DNA of 64,000 nt from Candidatus Electronema sp. (GTDB lineage Bacteria > Desulfobacterota > Desulfobulbia > Desulfobulbales > Desulfobulbaceae), in NCBI GenBank assembly GCA_026645415.1, contig JAPEVH010000020.1, positions 1 to 64,000 of the forward strand, written 5' to 3'. The translations under genes and the position numbers were made by a program. The notes beneath the pieces were generated by a model. The model was given only the letters and a program-made list of their open reading frames with translations. It was not told the DNA's origin and did not search any database. Shown one piece after another: positions 54,506 through 63,169 of this stretch; the first letter of the stretch is position 1, and each line of letters opens with the position of its first letter.

Positions 54506-55294
54506 TTATTTATGAGAAGCTGCAAGCTCGACATACAAATTAGTCACCTTATCAGCCAAGTTGGTTATATCATCTGTGGTAGAGAAAACCAGAAGCGGAT
54601 TACCTTCACTTTGCACGCTAAGAAGATAGGACGCTGCACCTGACCAAAGACGTTCTGTTTTAGCAAGGAGCATGTTGATTTTCTTAGTATTACGTTGTTC
54701 CTTGCGCAGCAGGTCAAGCGCATAAGTAAATTCAGAAACAGCATTTTTTAACTGCTGTACAACCTTGTCATCATGAAATCCAGCATGATAAGCAATATAG
54801 TACAGTGAGATTCGTTGCGCGAGCATCCGTTGTCTACCAGAAATATTGATAACGCGATCAACTTTTGCTCCAGAAAGCTCTTCAAGTATTAAGACAACAT
54901 TGTGAGAAGATTCTAACAATGTTTCGCTTAACTCCATCACTAAGCTAACATTTTCTTTGCTGTACGGCTGCTTCACCAAATCTCTAAACTTTGCAAAGGT
55001 AATCTCAATTGCAGCAAGAGCCTCTTGCACTGAGCTGTCCTCTACAGTCTTCAGTTTAATAGCATTGTATTCAAACTGTTTAAGACCAATTTTTATTTGA
55101 TAGCTAGTTTCCTTTTTTGAAATATTTGCCCCATTATAGAGATAGGCTTTGGCAATTCGCTGTGATAACATCCGCTGCATCCCTGCTCTGTTGATCAGAT
55201 CGGGAAAATCAGTCGCCGCCAGCAGAGGGGCTACAAAGAACGCAGAAAAAAAAGCTGTTAGCAGCGCGATGATCCGAACTTGTTGCGTGTTCAT
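54506..55294 (-). CDS. Secreted protein with two PilJ-type (type IV pili MCP N-terminal) domains
   Basis: 262 residues with signal peptide (IIALLTAFFSAFFVAPLLAA). Two helical repeats carry the PilJ-type signature: INRAGMQRMLSQRIAKAYLY near residue 35 and INISGRQRMLAQRISLYYIA near residue 149, each followed by long helices (LVKQPYSKENVSLVMELSET). In chemoreceptors and nitrate sensors such domains sense small ligands, but here there is no membrane anchor after it and no signalling domain, so it is a free periplasmic binding or sensor protein. GGAG upstream of the ATG. Its gene is AT-rich and isolated between lspA and a 455-bp gap. Confidence 0.82.
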   Translation of the reverse strand: MNTQQVRIIALLTAFFSAFFVAPLLAATDFPDLINRAGMQRMLSQRIAKAYLYNGANISKKETSYQIKIGLKQFEYNAIKLKTVEDSSVQEALAAIEITFAKFRDLVKQPYSKENVSLVMELSETLLESSHNVVLILEELSGAKVDRVINISGRQRMLAQRISLYYIAYHAGFHDDKVVQQLKNAVSEFTYALDLLRKEQRNTKKINMLLAKTERLWSGAASYLLSVQSEGNPLLVFSTTDDITNLADKVTNLYVELAASHK

Positions 55295-55749
55295 AAGAAT
55301 CTCCTTGAGGTATTCTCACAGCAGTTGTCGTAATGAACGAGAGATCAGCGCAAGCTTATGACCATTACTTAGCTTAGAACACCTCTCAGCTCTTTCGGTT
55401 AAAATTCTAATAAAGCTCAACCTTAATATTAAAGCAAAAAGAATACTTTTTCGCAAGATACTTTGTCTTCGCGCTGGCTGGATCTAAATTGTCTTTGCTA
55501 TGTTAGCGCGTCTGCTGTTGAAAGTATAATACGCTTATTTTATTAAAGATGAAATACTTGCAATAAATATCAACCTACTGAAATTGTTGCTTCATCAATC
55601 TACGCTGCGTAAACCTTATGAATAAAAACCAGTAAAGGGTGGCGAATAAGGATATCTTGTTTATAATATCTTTTTTTAAACGATTAGCCCGAAGAACGGA
55701 TCCGGGAGAACTGTATAGTGAGGCATTGCTTTAATTTCAGGAGGATGAG
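55295..55749 (+). other. 455-bp intergenic region before dapA
   Basis: AT-rich, without an open frame I would accept. A TATAAT at 55662-55667 lies 83 bp before dapA and is a possible -10 box, but no good -35 is seen. CAGGAGG at 55738-55744 is the dapA ribosome-binding site. No RNA gene or repeat recognised. Confidence 0.4.
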
Positions 55750-56634
55750 ATGATAAAGAAAATTCAGGGAGCCATAACCGCCATTGTCACCCCGATGCGG
55801 GATGGCAAGGTTGACGAGGAGAGCTTGGTCAATTTGATCAACTTCCAGATCGAGAACGGCATCCACGGTCTGGTACCCTGCGGTACTACGGGCGAGTCTG
55901 CTACCCTCAGTTTTGCCGAGCACAAACGGGTTATTGAGCTGACTGTTAAAACCGTGGCCGGGCGAGTGCCAGTCATTGCTGGCACTGGAGCCAACAACAC
56001 GCTTGAGGCGATTGAGCTGACCGAATCCGCAAAAGAGAGCGGCGCAGATGCAGTGCTGTCCGTAGTGCCTTACTACAACAAGCCAAGCCAAGAAGGTTTA
56101 TATCAGCATTTTAAAGCCATTACCGATGCCGTAGATATTCCAATGGTCCTGTATAATGTGCCCGGCCGGACTGTCACCAATATGGCTCCAGCAACTGTAG
56201 CTCGCTTGGCAGAGCTTCCTAATGTTATTGCCATTAAAGAGGCATGCGGCTGCTTAAACCAGATTTCTGAGGTTATTCGGCTCTGCCCAAAAGACTTTAT
56301 TGTTCTGTCTGGTGATGATTTTACCTCTATGCCGACCGTGCTGATTGGCGGCAAGGGGGTGATTTCGGTGGTTTCGAATGTAATGCCAAAGGCAATGTCT
56401 GAACTGATGCAGGCTGCTTTGAGTGGCGATTTGGCCAAAGCCAAAGAGATTCACTACAAACTCTTCCCGCTCATGGGTACGATGTTCTGTTATCCTAACC
56501 CAGCTCCAGCAAAAAAGGCAGTGCATCTGCTTGGCAAGATTGCTTCACCAGAGCTGCGCCTGCCAATGACTGAGATGGACGAGGCTTCCCTGAATACGTT
56601 AACGACCGCAATGAAGGCGTTAGGACTGATTTAA
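55750..56634 (+). CDS. dapA: 4-hydroxy-tetrahydrodipicolinate synthase
   Basis: 294-residue TIM-barrel enzyme condensing pyruvate with aspartate semialdehyde, the first step to diaminopimelate and lysine. Seen: GAITAIVTPMRDGKVDEESL, VPCGTTGESATLSFAEH (Thr-Thr of the active site), GTGANNTLEAIELT, VLSVVPYYNKPSQEGLYQHF, PMVLYNVPGRTVTNM (Tyr and Arg of the site) and VIAIKEACG with the Schiff-base Lys. Strong CAGGAGG before the ATG at 55750. Convergent with hom, another aspartate-family gene. Confidence 0.96.
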   Translation: MIKKIQGAITAIVTPMRDGKVDEESLVNLINFQIENGIHGLVPCGTTGESATLSFAEHKRVIELTVKTVAGRVPVIAGTGANNTLEAIELTESAKESGADAVLSVVPYYNKPSQEGLYQHFKAITDAVDIPMVLYNVPGRTVTNMAPATVARLAELPNVIAIKEACGCLNQISEVIRLCPKDFIVLSGDDFTSMPTVLIGGKGVISVVSNVMPKAMSELMQAALSGDLAKAKEIHYKLFPLMGTMFCYPNPAPAKKAVHLLGKIASPELRLPMTEMDEASLNTLTTAMKALGLI

Positions 56635-56643
56635 CGTAGCGCC

Positions 56644-56665
56644 GGGGCGGTCTCAGAATCGCCCT
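56644..56665 (+). terminator. Possible terminator between convergent dapA and hom
   Basis: GGGCG (56645-56649) pairs with CGCCC (56660-56664), extended by G-T. The nearest T run (ATTTTTC) starts about 16 bp later, so it is weak. Confidence 0.35.
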
Positions 56666-56686
56666 TGGCACACGTTTCTGATTTTT

Positions 56687-57997
56687 CTACTCCTCAGCGA
56701 GCATTCTAATCCGCACAGTTGGGGCAGTGACAGCAGCTAAGGCATCAATTTCAGCCAAGGCTGCCGCCACTGCCGCCTCGCTGGCAGTGTGGGTGAGAAT
56801 GACCACAGCCACTGGCTCGTTTTCTTCTCTTCCCTTCTGAATCACTGATTCAATGCTGATGCCGTGCCTGCTCAGAATAGTCGCAATATTAGCCAGCACG
56901 CCGGGCTTGTCCAAGGCAGTGATGCGCAGATAGGAAGCACTGCGCAGCTCTTCTGAGGAGGCGATCTTCCGATCAGTAACATGCTCTGCAAGATAGGAGA
57001 GCGCAGGCACTCGGCTCACCGAACCAGCAGCAATCTTGCGGGCAATATCGACTACGTCCGCTGCCACTGCCGAGCCAGTAGGTAGCTTGCCTGCCCCTGC
57101 CCCACTAAGAATAATACTACCAGTTAGATCACCGCAGAATTCTACGGCATTGAAGGCCCCATTAATCGAGGCGAGCAGGTGCGAGACAGGCACCATCGTC
57201 GGATAGACCCGCGCTTCTATCTCGCCGCTCTCTAGGCTACGGCTAACTGCCAGCAGCTTGATCCGGCAGCCAAATTCACGGGCAAAGTCAATGTCCAGCG
57301 GCTCAATTCTGCTAATGCCTTCGGTGGCAATCTGCGCATGGGTAATATTCATGCCATAGGCAATGCTCATCAGAATAGCCAGTTTGTGGGCCGTATCAAT
57401 ACCTTCTACATCATAAGTCGGATCAGCCTCAGCAAAGCCAAGCTGCTGCGCCTCCTTGAGCACCGCAGCAAAGGCAATGCCTTCATCCGTCATCCGGGTG
57501 AGAATGTAGTTGGCTGTACCGTTCAGAATACCCATGACTGAGAGAATCTGGTTGGCAACGAGTCCTTCTTTCAGTCCCTTAATCAGCGGGATGCCACCGC
57601 CGACGCTGCCCTCAAAACCAACTTCCACGCCCTGCGCCGCAGCCGCTGTAAATATCTCCTGTCCTTCTTGGGAGAGCAAAGCCTTGTTCGCTGTAACCAC
57701 ATGCTTACCCGCAGCTATCGCCTGAAGGATAAAGGTCTTGGCTGGCTCTATTCCACCGATTAGCTCAATAAGTATATCTATGTCAGGGTCGTTGATAAGA
57801 TCATCTGCACTGTGCGTGAGCTGCGCTGTAGCATACTCAGGCGGCAAGGCAGTTAAGGAGCGGGCAAATATCTTGGTGAGGCGGATGTGCAAACCGCACT
57901 GCTTGGCAATACGTTCCTGATGACGGTGCAGGGCTTCAGCTAGGCCGCGTCCCACTGTGCCAAAGCCTATCAGACCCACATTCACTGTTTTCTTCAT
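56687..57997 (-). CDS. hom: Homoserine dehydrogenase
   Basis: 436-residue enzyme that reduces aspartate semialdehyde to homoserine, the branch to threonine and methionine. N-terminal Rossmann motif NVGLIGFGTVGRGLAEAL, HVVTANKALLSQEGQEIF, EGSVGGGIPLIKGLKEGL, GILNGTANYILTRMTDEG, FAEADPTYDVEGIDTAHKLA with catalytic Asp/Lys, and a C-terminal ACT domain (SYLRITALDKPGVLANIATI) for feedback control by threonine. Stand-alone form, not fused to aspartokinase. Transcribed against dapA. Confidence 0.96.
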   Translation of the reverse strand: MKKTVNVGLIGFGTVGRGLAEALHRHQERIAKQCGLHIRLTKIFARSLTALPPEYATAQLTHSADDLINDPDIDILIELIGGIEPAKTFILQAIAAGKHVVTANKALLSQEGQEIFTAAAAQGVEVGFEGSVGGGIPLIKGLKEGLVANQILSVMGILNGTANYILTRMTDEGIAFAAVLKEAQQLGFAEADPTYDVEGIDTAHKLAILMSIAYGMNITHAQIATEGISRIEPLDIDFAREFGCRIKLLAVSRSLESGEIEARVYPTMVPVSHLLASINGAFNAVEFCGDLTGSIILSGAGAGKLPTGSAVAADVVDIARKIAAGSVSRVPALSYLAEHVTDRKIASSEELRSASYLRITALDKPGVLANIATILSRHGISIESVIQKGREENEPVAVVILTHTASEAAVAAALAEIDALAAVTAPTVRIRMLAEE

Positions 57998-58210
57998 ATA
58001 ACGATTAGTTGTCTTGAAGGAAGGGAAAAAGGATACTATGCCTTTTACCCGCTTTCTGTCAGCCTGTCAAAAGGATAGAGCCGTATTTCCGCTGGCGCAA
58101 GCTGCCTTGCTGGAGTATAGTCTTTCCCCGAACAGAAAAAGCCCATTTCTGCCCTGCGTTATGCAGCAGGCAGCTTATTCTTTTATTTCATCTTTTCTGA
58201 GAGGTCAGCT

Positions 58211-58885
58211 ATGAACATCCTCACCTTCGGACCCAACGGCAGCGGCAAAGGCACCCAAGGCGCAATCGTCAAAGAGAAATACGGCATGGATCACATCGAG
58301 TCCGGCGCAATCTTCCGCGAGCATATCAAGGGCGGCACTGAGCTGGGCAAAAAGGCTAAAGCCTACATCGACAAGGGCGACCTCGTGCCGGATGAAATCA
58401 CCGTGCCGATGGTGCTGGAAACATTGGCAAAGTCCAAGGACAAAGGCTGGCTCTTAGACGGCTTCCCGCGCTCGCTGGAGCAGGCCAAGGCGTTGGACAA
58501 GGCGTTGACTGAGTCCGGCATGGCACTGGATTGTGTGGTGGAGATCACGCTTGACCGGCAGATTGCCAAAGAGCGGATCATGGGCCGTCGGCTCTGCGCC
58601 AATGACAACAACCACCCGAACCACATTGCTTTTGAGGCAATCAAGCCGGTGGAGAAGGACGGCAAGCTGGCTTGCCGGGTTTGCGGCGGCGAGCTGAGTG
58701 CCCGTGCCGATGATCAGGACGAGGCCGCAATTGGCAAGCGGCATGACATCTATTATGATGACAAAACCGGCACAATGGCTGCGGTCAACTACTTCAAGCA
58801 GAACAGCAAGGCCAAGGTGATTTCTGTGGACGGCTCCAAGGGGATTAAGGAGGTTTCAGCGGAGATTCTGAAGCAGTTGGCGTAA
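58211..58885 (+). CDS. adk: Adenylate kinase
   Basis: 224-residue phosphotransferase (ATP + AMP to 2 ADP). P-loop FGPNGSGKGTQG, AMP site HIESGAIFREHIKGGTELG, GWLLDGFPRSLEQAKALD, and an LID region with RIMGRRLCANDNNHPNHIAF and CRVCGGELSARADDQDEA. The LID resembles metal-binding adenylate kinases but is irregular: one isolated Cys (RRLC) before CRVCGG and no clear CxxC on both sides. Start at ATG 58211 after GAGAGGT. Slightly longer than E. coli Adk. The 213-bp gap before it holds no gene I accept. Confidence 0.92.
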   Translation: MNILTFGPNGSGKGTQGAIVKEKYGMDHIESGAIFREHIKGGTELGKKAKAYIDKGDLVPDEITVPMVLETLAKSKDKGWLLDGFPRSLEQAKALDKALTESGMALDCVVEITLDRQIAKERIMGRRLCANDNNHPNHIAFEAIKPVEKDGKLACRVCGGELSARADDQDEAAIGKRHDIYYDDKTGTMAAVNYFKQNSKAKVISVDGSKGIKEVSAEILKQLA

Positions 58886-59025
58886 GCGGGATTGTTGCAA
58901 GGGGGCGGATCTGGGGGTTCGTCCCTCCGTGTAACGGATCGGCTTAGATGTATATTTTTTAGTTTTGCCGAATAGATGAAGTTGCCTTTTTAAGCATCAA
59001 AAACCTTGAATGGAGTTGACAAAAA

Positions 59026-59805
59026 ATGAATTTGAATTATCTCGAATCGATACGTTTATTAGAGCTTGAATGTGTATTAGCTGAGATGGAAAAAATAAAG
59101 CTTGGAGAACATATCATATTGGAAATCGGAGCTGGAACGGGGTGGCAGTCAAAAAAACTAGCCGAGAAAGGCTATTCCGTTGAGTCAATAGATATTGACA
59201 GTAGCGGTTATTTAAAGAATAGGGTTTGGCCGATAACAAACTACGACGGTAAGCATATCCCATTTCCAGATAATTATTTTGATGTCATTTTCAGTTCAAA
59301 TGTATTGGAACATATATATCATGTTGTTTCCTTTCAAGGTGAAATGCAGAGAGTATTAAAACCGGGCGGCACTGCTATACATGTAGTGCCAAGCGGAAGT
59401 TGGCGATTCTGGACAAGTTTAGCGCATTACCCCTTTGTAGTCAAAACTATAAAAAAAATAATTACAAAAAAACTAGTGCCATCAAAAAATGGCAGCATTT
59501 CTGACGAAGAAAAAATTGTCAAGAAAATTAATCAATTATCAAAATTTGAGCTAATCAGAAAGGTAGCATTCCCATCTAGACATGGAGAAATTGGCAATGA
59601 AATTACCGAATTGTATTATTTTAGCAGGTATAGGTGGTTTAAAATGTTTACGACAACAGATTGGAAAATAGAAAAGATGTTTACGAATAGATTGTTCTAT
59701 ACAGGATATACGACTTTTGGATATGTGCTATCACTTAAGCTCAGGAGATATCTTAGCTATATCTTAGGAAGTTCATGTCATGTCTTTGTACTAAGAAAAG
59801 GGTAA
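59026..59805 (+). CDS. SAM-dependent methyltransferase, AT-rich
   Basis: 259 residues of class I methyltransferase type (Methyltransf_11-like). Motif I ILEIGAGTGWQSKKLAEKGY, SVESIDIDSSGYLKNRVWP, PFPDNYFDVIFSSNVLEHIY, LKPGGTAIHVVPSGSWRFW. The C-terminal half has an insert and FSRYRWFKMFTTTDWKIEKM, as in methyltransferases found with surface-glycan genes. Substrate unknown. Composition is far more AT-rich than adk and gmhA on either side and no related glycan gene is adjacent, so it is probably an acquired single gene. Confidence 0.8.
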   Translation: MNLNYLESIRLLELECVLAEMEKIKLGEHIILEIGAGTGWQSKKLAEKGYSVESIDIDSSGYLKNRVWPITNYDGKHIPFPDNYFDVIFSSNVLEHIYHVVSFQGEMQRVLKPGGTAIHVVPSGSWRFWTSLAHYPFVVKTIKKIITKKLVPSKNGSISDEEKIVKKINQLSKFELIRKVAFPSRHGEIGNEITELYYFSRYRWFKMFTTTDWKIEKMFTNRLFYTGYTTFGYVLSLKLRRYLSYILGSSCHVFVLRKG

Positions 59806-59914
59806 TGAATGAAGGATTCATAGCAAAAAGCTGCACCGGACGGTACGTTCCTACGGCTTCATTGCCGCAGGTGAACTTTATTTTTTGTGTCAATTATCAA
59901 GACTGAGGTTTTCC

Positions 59915-60001
59915 ATGTACTACATAGCCGAAACAGCCAAATTCTTCGACCAAGCAGCCCAACACAAAGAGTCCCTTTGTGAATACATTCACGATAGATA
60001 A
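59915..60001 (+). pseudogene. Truncated 5' copy of the DUF302 gene
   Basis: A 28-codon frame starting MYYIAETAKFFDQAAQHKE repeats the start of the DUF302 gene at 60593 (MYYITETDKSFDQAATDLE); the first 48 bases match at almost every position. It then loses similarity and stops. It lies directly before the DUF4160/DUF2442 pair. Confidence 0.65.
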
Positions 60002-60007
60002 CACATC

Positions 60008-60280
60008 ATGCCGACAATCTCGCTATTCTACGGAATTCTTATTCGGATGTTCTTCCGTGATGTTGAGAAACACCATGTTCCGCACATTCACGCAGAATAT
60101 CAAGGACAGGTTGCCGTGTATTCAATTCCTGACGGAGCGTTGCTTGCAGGCAGCTTGCCGTCAAGCAAGCACAAGCTGGTTGTTGCCTGGATTGAAATCC
60201 ATCAGGAAGACTTGCTGGCAGATTGGGAATTAGCGGTAAACGGCAAGAGGCCCTTCCCTATCAAAGGTCTTGATCAATGA
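60008..60280 (+). CDS. DUF4160 protein
   Basis: 90 residues matching DUF4160: MPTISLFYGILIRMFFRDVE, HHVPHIHAEYQGQVAVYSIP and HKLVVAWIEIHQEDLLADWE are the family landmarks (HxPHxHxxY and the WI.IHQEDL helix). These proteins are small, cytoplasmic and regularly encoded next to a DUF2442 partner, as here with an ATGA overlap. The pair has been suggested to be toxin-antitoxin-like, but I know of no proof. A weak ribosome-binding site; ATG at 60008. Confidence 0.88.
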   Translation: MPTISLFYGILIRMFFRDVEKHHVPHIHAEYQGQVAVYSIPDGALLAGSLPSSKHKLVVAWIEIHQEDLLADWELAVNGKRPFPIKGLDQ

Positions 60281-60531
60281 GAATACAAAAAATCCATCCC
60301 AACCCTGATCACACGTTGCTGGTCATTGCCGAAGATGGCCGGATTGGTCTCTTCGACGTTACACCGTACCTGCACGATGAAGCCTTTGCCGAGTTACAGA
60401 ATCAGGCAGCTTTTATGCAGGTATCCAATGGGGAATATTTCATCGAATGGGACTGCGGGGCCGATTTATCCGCAGACACCATTGAAGCGCGATGGCAGCT
60501 GCAAGCTGCTGCTTCTCAGAGCAATGCCTGA
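60277..60531 (+). CDS. DUF2442 protein
   Basis: 84 residues of DUF2442 type: KIHPNPDHTLLVIAEDGRIG, LFDVTPYL, then FMQVSNGEYFIEWDCGADLS followed by ADTIEARW. This is the usual partner of DUF4160. Translation is coupled to the upstream gene by the 4-bp overlap. Function unknown; the two may form a complex. Confidence 0.88.
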   Translation: MRIQKIHPNPDHTLLVIAEDGRIGLFDVTPYLHDEAFAELQNQAAFMQVSNGEYFIEWDCGADLSADTIEARWQLQAAASQSNA

Positions 60532-60592
60532 TTACTGGTTGTTTCTCGATCCAGCTGTGCAAAAAAAAGTGACAGAGACATCAAGGAACCTC

Positions 60593-60976
60593 ATGTACTA
60601 CATAACCGAAACAGACAAATCATTCGACCAAGCAGCCACAGACCTTGAGCTGGCAGTTAAACATCACGGCTTCGGGGTACTGCATGTCCACGACTTGGGC
60701 ACCACCCTCCGCAGCAAGGGCATTGCCTTTGACCAGCACTGCAAGGTCTTTGAAGTCTGCAATCCTGTCCAAGCCGGAAAAGTTTTGGCAATCGACATGC
60801 GCCTGAATATGGCCTTGCCCTGCCGCATTTCAGTCTTCACCGAGAACGGCAAGACAAAGATCGGCACGATCAAGCCGGTGCAAATGCTTTCAATGCTCTC
60901 GCAGGATGTGGCCTTGGCGCAAATTGCTAATGAGGTTGAGGCAAAGATTATCCAGATGATTGATGAGGCGAAGTGA
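60593..60976 (+). CDS. DUF302 protein
   Basis: 127 residues. Matches DUF302: YYITETDKSFDQAATDLELA, HGFGVLHVHDLGTTLRSKGI, CKVFEVCNPVQAGKVLAIDM, LPCRISVFTENGKTKIGTIK. Small alpha/beta cytoplasmic protein of unknown function; some relatives may bind small molecules. Start at the ATG with AAGGA upstream (60583-60587); the frame is open to 60326 through the DUF2442 gene. A truncated copy of its first codons lies at 59915, on the other side of the DUF4160/DUF2442 pair. Confidence 0.87.
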   Translation: MYYITETDKSFDQAATDLELAVKHHGFGVLHVHDLGTTLRSKGIAFDQHCKVFEVCNPVQAGKVLAIDMRLNMALPCRISVFTENGKTKIGTIKPVQMLSMLSQDVALAQIANEVEAKIIQMIDEAK

Positions 60977-61017
60977 GACGCAAACCGCGCCTCAACAACG
61001 CTGACAGGTGAACAAAC

Positions 61018-61626
61018 ATGGACGCAGCAGCCTTAATTCAGACCAGTCTTGCCGAATCCAAGCGGGCTAAAGATGCCTTTGCGGCTGAGTCCGCTGGCAA
61101 GATCATTGCGCTGGCGGAACAGATAGTCGCAACCTTCCGCAGCGGCGGCAAGCTGCTCATCTTCGGCAACGGTGGCAGTGCTGCCGATGCCCAGCACGTG
61201 GCAGCGGAATTCGTTAACCGCTTCCTGCTCAACCGCCCGCCTTTGCCCGCCATCGCCCTAACCACTGACACCTCGATCATCACCGCAGTAGGCAACGATT
61301 TTTCCTACGACCTAATCTTTGTCAAACAGGTGCAAGCCCTTGGTAAGCCCGGCGATGTAGCTCTTGGTATCAGCACTTCTGGCACTTCGGCTAATGTGGT
61401 CAAAGCTCTGGCCGTTGCCAAGGAAATTGGCCTAAAAACCGCCGCGCTAACCGGTGGACTGATGATCCCGCCGCAGGGTGTTGTGCAGTACTGCGATGTG
61501 CTGCTCAATGTGCCGTCCAGCTCCACGCCTCGTATTCAGGAAGCGCACCTCTGGATTGAGCATCTGCTCTGTGAAATGGTGGAAACGATGCTCTTTGGAG
61601 AAAAAAAGATAAACGGCTCAAAATGA
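61018..61626 (+). CDS. gmhA: Sedoheptulose-7-phosphate isomerase
   Basis: 202-residue SIS-domain enzyme that begins ADP-heptose synthesis for the LPS core. Motifs: LLIFGNGGSAADAQHVAAEF (catalytic and phosphate-binding), NRFLLNRPPLPAIALTTDTS, AVGNDFSYDLIFVKQVQALG, GDVALGISTSGTSANVVKAL and the C-terminal HLWIEHLLCEMVE. AGGTGA lies before the ATG. Overlaps the next gene by ATGA. Functional partner of waaF near the left end of the window. Confidence 0.96.
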   Translation: MDAAALIQTSLAESKRAKDAFAAESAGKIIALAEQIVATFRSGGKLLIFGNGGSAADAQHVAAEFVNRFLLNRPPLPAIALTTDTSIITAVGNDFSYDLIFVKQVQALGKPGDVALGISTSGTSANVVKALAVAKEIGLKTAALTGGLMIPPQGVVQYCDVLLNVPSSSTPRIQEAHLWIEHLLCEMVETMLFGEKKINGSK

Positions 61627-62174
61627 GACCTCAATCTGTCTCCAATGTACAAGAACAAGATGAACAGTTCATGCGGGTGGCTTTGACTGAGGCCAAGCTC
61701 GCTTTGGCTGAAGGTGAGTTTCCTGTTGGCTGTGTCCTAGTACAGGATGGCCAGATTATTGCTCAAGGGCACCGCCGCAATAGTAGCAGCGCATCGTGCA
61801 ATGAAATCGATCATGCAGAAATCCTTACCCTGCGTAGTCTGTTAGCAGCGCAACCCAGCCTTGATTGCTGCCAAATTACAGTGTATTCAACCCTTGAACC
61901 ATGCCTGATGTGTTATAGCACCTTGCTCCTCTCTGGCATCCGCCGTTTTGTCTGGGCTTACGAGGACATAATGGGCGGCGGTACAGCCCTGCCCTTAGCC
62001 AAACTCACACCACTCTACCAAGATATGCAGGTTGAGCTAGTTCCAAGTATATTGCGGCGGGAGAGCTTAGAACTTTTTGTCCAATTTTTTCAAACGCATT
62101 CCTATTGGCAGGACAGCCTGCTAGCTACCTATACCTGTGCAAAATCCCAACAAACTGACCGCCAGAACCGTTGA
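61623..62174 (+). CDS. Nucleoside deaminase (TadA/GuaD-like)
   Basis: 183-residue zinc-dependent cytidine-deaminase-fold enzyme. Substrate loop EGEFPVGCVLVQDGQIIAQG, zinc motif EIDHAEILTLRSL (His-Ala-Glu), and TLEPCLMCYSTLLLSGIRRF (PCxxC). TadA usually has TAHAE and EPCxMCAGA; the Cys-Tyr-Ser-Thr here and the WAYEDIMGGGTALP loop differ, so a free base or nucleoside may be the substrate rather than tRNA-Arg. Coupled to gmhA by a 4-bp overlap; its 3' end overlaps the radical SAM gene by 38 bp. Confidence 0.85.
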   Translation: MRPQSVSNVQEQDEQFMRVALTEAKLALAEGEFPVGCVLVQDGQIIAQGHRRNSSSASCNEIDHAEILTLRSLLAAQPSLDCCQITVYSTLEPCLMCYSTLLLSGIRRFVWAYEDIMGGGTALPLAKLTPLYQDMQVELVPSILRRESLELFVQFFQTHSYWQDSLLATYTCAKSQQTDRQNR

Positions 62175-63153
62175 TTTCAAGCCCGGTGAGCGTAATGTTT
62201 TCCTGCATCTGCTCACTCAGTGCAACCTTACTTGTTGCCATTGCTATATAAATCCAGAGCAGCATGGAACAGCAATTTTATCGAAAGAGACCGTATTTGA
62301 TTGGCTCCAGCTCTTTGCCCGGCCTGAGCAGGCGAGTAATTTGGTGTTGCTCGGCGGCGAGCCAACCCTACATCCTGATCTGGCTGAGATTATTCGAGCA
62401 GCTAAGGCACTGCGCTATGCAGTGACTGTTGACTCAAACGGCTTTCTTTTCCACAATTTTTTAGAACGAGTACAGCCAGACGAGCTAGACTTTCTCAGTT
62501 TCAGTCTTGATGGGCCAGAAGCAGCTATCAACGATCCTATTCGTGGTGAAGGCGTTTTTGCCGTTTGTACAGAAAACTTGCGCAAGGCGGTCAAACTTGG
62601 TTTCCGTACCAGTCTTATTTGCACGGTCTCTGCTCTCAACATTGAGCATCTACACCGGATGCCTGCGCTGCTTGCTGAACTGGGAGTGCGGCGTTTTTTC
62701 ATCCAAGTAATTGGCTTACGTGGTAAGTCAGCCTCGGCCAGCAACAGTCTTCAGGTCGATCCTGCCCAGTGGCTAGAAGTGGTTCCAGAAATCGCTCAAC
62801 AGGCGGCCCAGCTTGGCATTCATGTCACCTATCCCAAGGTTTTTCTGGAGCCAGAGGAAACCTTTTCCTGTGCTGGTTTAGTAGCGGAAAACTATTTTGT
62901 TTTTCCCAACGGTCGGGTCTATCAATGCCCACTTTGTGAGGATTATCCTATCCACAGTTTCCTTGTTGAAAACAAGCAGCTCATCCGTCGCGTGGGTTTG
63001 AATGAAGACCGTTTTTTTAGCCTGCATATCCCTGAAGGCTGTGTGATGAATAAGCTCCTGCAACCTGACAATATCGACTGTTTACCAGACGGCCAGCCGA
63101 AACATCGTATTTCCTGCTGTATGTTGAAACAGGAAATAGCCGTTGTCATCTGA
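62137..63153 (+). CDS. Radical SAM protein with SPASM-like C-terminal cysteines
   Basis: 338 residues. Radical SAM cluster motif CNLTCCHCYINPEQHG (Cx3Cx2C), LVLLGGEPTLHPDLAEII, DFLSFSLDGPEAAIND and VRRFFIQVIGLRGKS of the TIM barrel. After about residue 245 come further Cys: FSCAGLV, YQCPLCEDYP, EGCVMNK and ISCCML, consistent with an auxiliary Fe-S cluster like in SPASM/twitch proteins. The target is not known and no peptide precursor gene is visible next to it. GTG start at 62137, overlapping the deaminase gene by 38 bp. No gene for a cofactor pathway is adjacent. Confidence 0.87.
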   Translation: MQNPNKLTARTVDFKPGERNVFLHLLTQCNLTCCHCYINPEQHGTAILSKETVFDWLQLFARPEQASNLVLLGGEPTLHPDLAEIIRAAKALRYAVTVDSNGFLFHNFLERVQPDELDFLSFSLDGPEAAINDPIRGEGVFAVCTENLRKAVKLGFRTSLICTVSALNIEHLHRMPALLAELGVRRFFIQVIGLRGKSASASNSLQVDPAQWLEVVPEIAQQAAQLGIHVTYPKVFLEPEETFSCAGLVAENYFVFPNGRVYQCPLCEDYPIHSFLVENKQLIRRVGLNEDRFFSLHIPEGCVMNKLLQPDNIDCLPDGQPKHRISCCMLKQEIAVVI

Positions 63154-63169
63154 CACGCTCCCGCCGCAA

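Noticed and set aside
58014-58214. 66-residue frame before adk
   Set aside because: No motif, no ribosome-binding site, and its end overlaps the adk start; the region looks like a leader.
60008-60531. Confirmed toxin-antitoxin system
   Set aside because: DUF4160/DUF2442 pairing is recognisable, but toxicity is not shown by sequence and I know of no proof.
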